NCBI GenBank assembly: GCA_020442545.1
Contig: JAGRJX010000044.1
Coordinates: 1 to 10,482 of the forward strand
DNA from: Lysobacterales bacterium
Lineage (GTDB): Bacteria; Pseudomonadota; Gammaproteobacteria; Xanthomonadales; Xanthomonadaceae
DNA length: 10,482 nucleotides
Direction of reading: 5' to 3'
In this document: positions 6,624-10,482 of the stretch, piece after piece
Layout: each line of letters starts with the position of its first letter
Position numbering within the stretch: the first letter of the stretch is position 1
Translations under genes and position numbers: made by a program
Notes under the pieces: model-generated
Told to the model about the DNA's origin: nothing
Seen by the model: only the letters and a program-made list of their open reading frames with translations
Databases searched by the model: none

Positions 6624-8519
6624 CTAGCGATGGTCCAGCAATGACCCGGACCTGACCAGCGTGAGCATGACACGGATGTCGCCATCCATGGCCCGGTCGC
6701 GGCGCATGAAGCCAACCACCGTCCGGATACGCGCCAGTGCCGCGGAAACCACCGGCGACGGCGCGATCTCGCCACCCTCCGCCAACTGGTCACCCAGTTG
6801 ATGCACCTCGGCCATGAAGACCTCGTGTTCCGGCCGGCCTTCGGCGGGCGCGTTGCCGACCTTGGACGCCAGCAGCGACCAGTCACCGCGGCGCGCCAAC
6901 CGCCGCGCGGCCTCGATCATGTCACGGCGGAAATCCAGTGCCTGCGCCGCGGTGTACAGCTCCAGCGCCAGCACATGGCCCAAGTCGCCACACATGTCGA
7001 GCACATGGCGTGCCTCGTTGGCGCCCATCGACACATGGTCCTCGGCATTGGCGCTGGTCGGGATCGAATACACCGAGGCCGGATGTGCGCGTGAAGCCAG
7101 ATCGTTGACCAACGCCGCCGCCGTGTACTGCACGATCATGAACCCGGAATCGGTGGCGTCCTCGTTACCGATCAGGAACGGCGGCAGGCCATCATTCGTC
7201 GCGCCATCGACCAGCTTGTTGAGGCGCCGTTCGGAAATGCTGGCCAGTGTGGGCAGCGCCGCCTTCACATAGCTCATTGCCAGCGCCAGCGGCATGCCGT
7301 GGAAATGCCCGGCCGACACCACGCGATCCTCGATGCGACCACTGTCATCGTGATCCGGGAACACCAGCGGGTTGTCGGTGACGGCATTGAGCTCGATGTC
7401 GAACACGCGACAGGCCTGCTCGAAGGCATCGCGAACTGCACCATGCACCTGCGGAATGCAGCGCAGGCTGTAGCTGTCCTGCGGCTGATGCTTCTTGCCG
7501 CCGCGGAACGGCAGATAGCGTTCGTAATAGCGCTCGCGACCGTGTCGCTGCGACGGCGGCACCCAGTCCCAACTGATGTCGAAGCGCAGCGCCTGGTCTT
7601 CGGCTTCCTCCCACGAGTCCGGCTGCCAGGCCTTGAATCGCGGCACCAGGTGATAGTCGATATCGGTCAACGTCGAGCCTGCCAGCAGCTCGCGAAGCCG
7701 CTTCGCCACTTCGACCTGTCCTGGATGCGGACGCAGTGCATGGACGTGTTCGTCGAAGGCGCGAAGACGACCGGCGAAGGCTTCCAGCGTCGTCGCCGCA
7801 GCGAGGTCGGCCGTATCCAGCAGCGTTTCCAGTCGATCCAGCGCCAGCGCACCACAGGCCAGCATCTGCGCCGTGCCGTTGTTCAGCGCCAGACCTTCCT
7901 TGAAGCCCAGCTTCACCGGCTGGATACCGGCTCGGCCCAACGCATCGGCGCCAGACAGGCGCTCACCCTCGAAGAAGGCTTCGCCGCCGCCCAGCAGCAC
8001 GATGGCCAGATGTGACAGCGGCGCGAGATCACCCGACGCACCCACCGAACCCTTCATCGGCACCACCGGCACCACGCCGGCATTGAACAGCGCGGTCATC
8101 GCTTCCAGTGTCGACACGCGAATGCCGGAATGCCCACGCAGTAGCGTGTTGATGCGGATCGCCATCATCGCGCGGACCACGTCCGCTCCGAACGGCTCAC
8201 CGACGCACACCGCATGCGTGATGATCAGGTTTTCCTGCAGCTCCTCCATCAGCGTGTCGTCACGCTCCGGCTGCACCTGCGGCAGAGCCTCGCGCAGACG
8301 ATGCGCACCGAGCAGGCGATCCGCATTGCTGCCAAAGCCGGTGGACACGCCGTAGATCGGCTCTTTGCGCTGCACCTGCTCAGCGAGGAAATCCGCCGCC
8401 TTCTGCACGCGTGCCAACGCCTTGTCGCAAAGCGCGATGCTGGTGTCGCCCTTCGCCAACGCGACCAGTTGGGCGCGCGTCAATGAAAGGCCGTCGAGAG
8501 TGATGGATGAACAATTCAT
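6624..8519 (-). CDS. hutH: MIO-dependent histidine/aromatic amino acid ammonia-lyase, enlarged (HutH-like)
   Basis: The family removes ammonia from histidine (giving urocanate), phenylalanine or tyrosine with a self-made MIO cofactor. The MIO triad Ala161-Ser162-Gly163 sits in GSVGASGDLAPLSH. Catalytic residues known from Pseudomonas putida HutH have counterparts: Tyr56 (YGVSTGFG), Asn213/214 (ALNNGTAQ), Tyr350 and Arg353 (YSLRC), Phe405 (GHFHG) and Glu493 (AEDHVSM). The selectivity pair is Thr101-His102; HAL normally has Ser-His, TAL His-Leu and PAL Phe-Leu, so histidine is the likelier substrate. At 631 residues it is about 120 longer than usual HutH. About 50 extra residues lie between 280 and 348 (rich in Trp, Tyr and Arg), about 13 between 65 and 95, and about 40 at the C-terminus. 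No hutU, hutI or hutG is nearby. The ATG at 8519 has no clear ribosome site. It lies downstream of hisS on the same strand. Family is certain; exact substrate is less so. Confidence 0.85.
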   Translation of the reverse strand: MNCSSITLDGLSLTRAQLVALAKGDTSIALCDKALARVQKAADFLAEQVQRKEPIYGVSTGFGSNADRLLGAHRLREALPQVQPERDDTLMEELQENLIITHAVCVGEPFGADVVRAMMAIRINTLLRGHSGIRVSTLEAMTALFNAGVVPVVPMKGSVGASGDLAPLSHLAIVLLGGGEAFFEGERLSGADALGRAGIQPVKLGFKEGLALNNGTAQMLACGALALDRLETLLDTADLAAATTLEAFAGRLRAFDEHVHALRPHPGQVEVAKRLRELLAGSTLTDIDYHLVPRFKAWQPDSWEEAEDQALRFDISWDWVPPSQRHGRERYYERYLPFRGGKKHQPQDSYSLRCIPQVHGAVRDAFEQACRVFDIELNAVTDNPLVFPDHDDSGRIEDRVVSAGHFHGMPLALAMSYVKAALPTLASISERRLNKLVDGATNDGLPPFLIGNEDATDSGFMIVQYTAAALVNDLASRAHPASVYSIPTSANAEDHVSMGANEARHVLDMCGDLGHVLALELYTAAQALDFRRDMIEAARRLARRGDWSLLASKVGNAPAEGRPEHEVFMAEVHQLGDQLAEGGEIAPSPVVSAALARIRTVVGFMRRDRAMDGDIRVMLTLVRSGSLLDHR

Positions 8520-8839
8520 ATTGAACGTGCTCGGAAAATGCTGATGAGTTTTGCGTGGTTCCTTCTCCCTCCGGGAGAAGGTGGCGCAAAGCGCCGGATA
8601 AGGGTGCGCAAAAGCGAAGGTTTTGAAGTCTGCGTCAGATTTTAGCTCGCTGCTTTTCCCGAACCCTCACCCCAACCCCTCTCCCAGAGGGAGAGGGACT
8701 ACTCGCTGCCCCACCTGTCTTCTTCTCCAGCTTGCGTTTTGAAGAGGCCGGAACGAGAACGAATTTCGAGGTCAAAACAACCGTTCGTGGTGAGGAGGCG
8801 CGATCGAGACCGGAGGCCGAGGCCCGCCGTCTCGAACCA
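8520..8839. other. Intergenic region between hutH-like gene and hisS
   Basis: This 320-base gap holds no credible gene. Its left part, 8520-8560, is the immediate upstream region of the lyase; no convincing promoter or ribosome site is visible there. The REP-like pair occupies 8561-8697. The right part, 8698-8839, follows the hisS stop. It contains GAGAC...GTCTC (8806-8833), a possible weak stem without a U-run, so no clear terminator for hisS is seen. Confidence 0.6.
8561..8697. repeat. REP/REPIN-like inverted pair of hairpin repeats
   Basis: The left unit has CCTTCTCCC/GGGAGAAGG (8561-8581, loop TCC), then GGCGC/GCGCC (8583-8595, loop AAA) and GGATAAGGGT. The right unit starts with ACCCTCACCCC (8663-8673) and has CCCTCTCCC/GGGAGAGGG (8677-8697, loop AGA). 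Reversed, the left 21-base hairpin matches the right one at 18 of 21 bases, and two of the three differences are a paired change that keeps the stem. Two inverted units around about 60 bases is the form of a REP doublet. Very similar intergenic repeats are common in Xanthomonadaceae, as I recall. It could act as a transcript end or stabiliser between hisS and the lyase gene. Confidence 0.75.
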
Positions 8840-10225
8840 CTATGCCGACGGCATCGCCTGCGACTGCTCGATCTCGACGCGCAGCGTCTTCAGCAGGTCA
8901 GCGCGCGACACCTCGAACTGCGACTCGCGACGCAGATCCTTCACCGCGACTACGCCGCGATTGGCTTCGTCCTCGCCAACCACCAGCACGAAGCGGATAC
9001 CGGCGCGATCGGCATACTTGAACTGCTTGCCGAGCTTGGTCGCTTCCATCTGCACTTCGGTGTTGATGCCACCGGCGCGCAGCTCAGCGGCGATGGCGAG
9101 GTAGTCCGGCAGGCGCTCGGCGTCCATCTGACTGACCAGCACGTCGACCGTGCTTTCCGCCATCGCAATCAACCCTGCTTCGCGCAGCTGCCAGAACAGA
9201 CGCGTCAAACCGATGGAGATGCCCACGCCCGGCAGTTTCGACTTGCTGTAGTGGCTGGCCAGATTTTCGTAACGACCACCCGAGCAGATCGAGCCGATCT
9301 CCGGATGGGCGGACAGGACCGTTTCGTAGACCGTCCCCGTGTAGTAGTCAAGGCCGCGGGCAATCGAGAAATTCAGCGCGTAGGCGCTTTCGGGAACGCC
9401 CATCTGGCGGATGCGGGTCAGGACTTCATTCAACTCGCCGATGCCGGCATCCAGCTCGTCATTGCTGCCGCCGGCGCGCAGCGCCTCCAGCCTGGCCAGC
9501 GCGTCGTCATGGCCTTCCGAACGCGTGGCGACAAAGTCGAGCACCGCCTTCGCGGCCTCTTCGGACATGTTGAACGGCTCGGCGCGCAGCGTGTCTCGCA
9601 CATAGTCGACGCCGCGCTTGTCCAGCTTGTCGACCTCGCGCAGCACCAGCATCTGCCGCCCGGCATCGGTAACGCCGAGGCGCTGGAAGAAGCCGCGCAG
9701 CAGGCGACGGTTGTTCAGCTGGATGCAGAACTCTCCGATACCCAGCGCGCTGAACACGGCATGGATCACTGCCGGCATCTCGGCGTCGAATGCCAGCGCC
9801 AGCGAATCCTTGCCGATCACGTCGATATCGCACTGGTAGAACTCACGGAAGCGACCGCGCTGCTGGCGTTCGCCGCGATAAACACGCTGCATCTGGTAGC
9901 GGCGGAACGGGAACGCGAGGTCGTGCTCGTGCTCGGCCACGTAACGGGCCAACGGCACGGTGAGATCGAAGCGCAGCGCCATTTCCGGCGTCTTGCCCTG
10001 CTCTATCGCCCCGGTGGACTGCAGGAAATACACCTGCCGCTCGGTCTCGCCGCCGCTCTTGGTCAGCAGCACATCGGTCAGCTCCATCACCGGCGTTTCC
10101 ACCGGCAGGAACCCGAAGCGCTCGAACTGGTTGCGGATCACGTCCAGCAGGCGCTGGAAGGCGATCTGCTCGCGCGGGAGCAGTTCCAGCACGCCGGGCG
10201 GCGTACGCGGTTTGATCAAGGCCAT
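8840..10225 (-). CDS. hisS: Histidyl-tRNA synthetase (eukaryote/archaeon-like type)
   Basis: HisRS is a class II synthetase that charges tRNA-His in the cytoplasm. The protein has 461 residues from the ATG at 10225. Visible are the TPPGVLELLP start, LRFDLTVPLARYV (84-96), motif 2 with RVYRGERQQRGRFREFYQCDIDVIG (114-138), the HisA motif ARGLDYYTGTVYE (289-301), SGGRYENL (315-322), motif 3 GVGISIGLTRLF (333-344) and a C-terminal anticodon-binding domain (about 357-455). RGRFREFYQCDIDVIG and LRFDLTVPLARY resemble eukaryotic HisRS more than the E. coli type, and also Xanthomonas HisRS as I remember it. A longer frame reaches 10390, but its 55 extra residues are arginine-rich and unlike the family, so I reject that start. 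No Shine-Dalgarno sequence is obvious. The gene is divergent from tRNA-Pro and upstream of the lyase gene. Confidence 0.96.
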   Translation of the reverse strand: MALIKPRTPPGVLELLPREQIAFQRLLDVIRNQFERFGFLPVETPVMELTDVLLTKSGGETERQVYFLQSTGAIEQGKTPEMALRFDLTVPLARYVAEHEHDLAFPFRRYQMQRVYRGERQQRGRFREFYQCDIDVIGKDSLALAFDAEMPAVIHAVFSALGIGEFCIQLNNRRLLRGFFQRLGVTDAGRQMLVLREVDKLDKRGVDYVRDTLRAEPFNMSEEAAKAVLDFVATRSEGHDDALARLEALRAGGSNDELDAGIGELNEVLTRIRQMGVPESAYALNFSIARGLDYYTGTVYETVLSAHPEIGSICSGGRYENLASHYSKSKLPGVGISIGLTRLFWQLREAGLIAMAESTVDVLVSQMDAERLPDYLAIAAELRAGGINTEVQMEATKLGKQFKYADRAGIRFVLVVGEDEANRGVVAVKDLRRESQFEVSRADLLKTLRVEIEQSQAMPSA

Positions 10226-10250
10226 GGCGGGAGTGGTCGAAAGCTGAAAA

Positions 10251-10351
10251 CGGGGGCGCAAGACTAGCAGAATTGTGCATTTGAGCCCCCCGGAATGCCC
10301 GTTTCGGCGCCGCCGGAACACACACATCGTCCGGTCTGGCCGATCCGGCCA
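10251..10351 (-). other. Inverted repeats upstream of hisS
   Basis: Three symmetrical elements lie in the hisS upstream region: TGGCCG/CGGCCA with a 3-base centre (10337-10351); GTTTCGGCG/CGCCGGAAC with one mismatch (10301-10319); and a G-run/C-run stem (10251-10257 with 10285-10291) that in the hisS mRNA is followed by TTTT. They could be leader structures or protein sites, but GC-rich DNA produces such stems by chance. I see no convincing hisS promoter. Confidence 0.3.
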
Positions 10352-10391
10352 TCCACGCCTGACGGTAGCGGCCCCCAATTGCGCAAGCATC

Positions 10392-10420
10392 TTGCGCAGT
10401 CCGGGTCAGCTGGCTAAAAT
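10392..10420 (+). promoter_or_regulatory. Promoter of the tRNA-Pro gene
   Basis: TTGCGC (10392-10397) and TAAAAT (10415-10420) are separated by 17 bases and lie 17 bases before the mature tRNA. GCGCGGC follows the -10 element directly. Such a GC-rich discriminator is typical of stable-RNA promoters under stringent (ppGpp) control. TTGCGCA also occurs 13 bases upstream (10379). Confidence 0.75.
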
Positions 10421-10437
10421 GCGCGGCTCGCACCTAT

Positions 10438-10482
<45 letters not shown>

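Noticed and set aside
8561..8697. CRISPR array or insertion sequence
   Set aside because: There are only two inverted hairpin units, with no regular spacers, no transposase and no target duplication.
8806..8833. Terminator after hisS
   Set aside because: The GAGAC/GTCTC stem is interrupted and lacks a following U-run in the hisS direction.
8732..10267. Long open frame on the plus strand opposite hisS
   Set aside because: Its low-complexity, Gln/His/Arg-rich product is the antisense shadow of hisS in GC-rich DNA. The opposite strand has full synthetase motifs.
10226..10390. 55-residue N-terminal extension of HisS
   Set aside because: It is Arg-rich and unlike the family, and it covers palindromic upstream DNA. 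The conserved start begins at 10225.
10379..10398. Direct repeat TTGCGCA at 13-base spacing before tRNA-Pro as an operator
   Set aside because: The second copy is explained as the -35 element; two short copies in GC-rich DNA do not support a binding site.

Overview
The window looks like chromosomal DNA from a GC-rich gammaproteobacterium of the Xanthomonadales/Lysobacterales type. Three things point there: the order TrpR-like regulator-hisG-hisD-hisC-hisB; a fused HisB whose phosphatase half lacks the zinc-loop cysteines, as I remember for Xanthomonas HisB; and a histidyl-tRNA synthetase of the eukaryote/archaeon-like type that I recall in Xanthomonas. This placement rests on remembered sequences, not on a search.

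Layout. Positions 1-4533 (minus strand) hold the start of a histidine biosynthesis operon, read right to left: a small TrpR-family regulator (GTG start at 4533), a 139-base spacer with a strong hairpin, then hisG, hisD, hisC and bifunctional hisB, which runs off the left edge. The last four genes are joined by three ATGA stop/start overlaps. A 22-bp palindrome (4572-4593) lies just upstream of the regulator. Its 18-bp core lines up base for base with the frame of the E. coli Trp operator, so it is very likely the regulator's own binding site. Positions 4703-6610 (plus strand) encode a membrane diguanylate cyclase with a 7TMR-DISM sensor. It is divergent from the his operon and could share its control region. 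Positions 6624-8519 (minus) encode an unusually long histidine/aromatic amino acid ammonia-lyase. Between it and hisS is a 320-base gap holding a REP-like pair of inverted hairpins. Positions 8840-10225 (minus) are hisS. The right edge holds a divergent tRNA-Pro(CGG), cut off after the anticodon stem, with a good promoter in front of it.

Together the genes cover histidine synthesis (hisGDCB), probable histidine-responsive control (the TrpR-like protein), charging of tRNA-His (hisS) and probable deamination of histidine (the lyase). The diguanylate cyclase has no evident link except its position. I see no mobile element, CRISPR array, phage gene or unknown multi-gene system. The points of most interest are the operator, the enlarged lyase, the repeated stop/start module and the REP-like pair.
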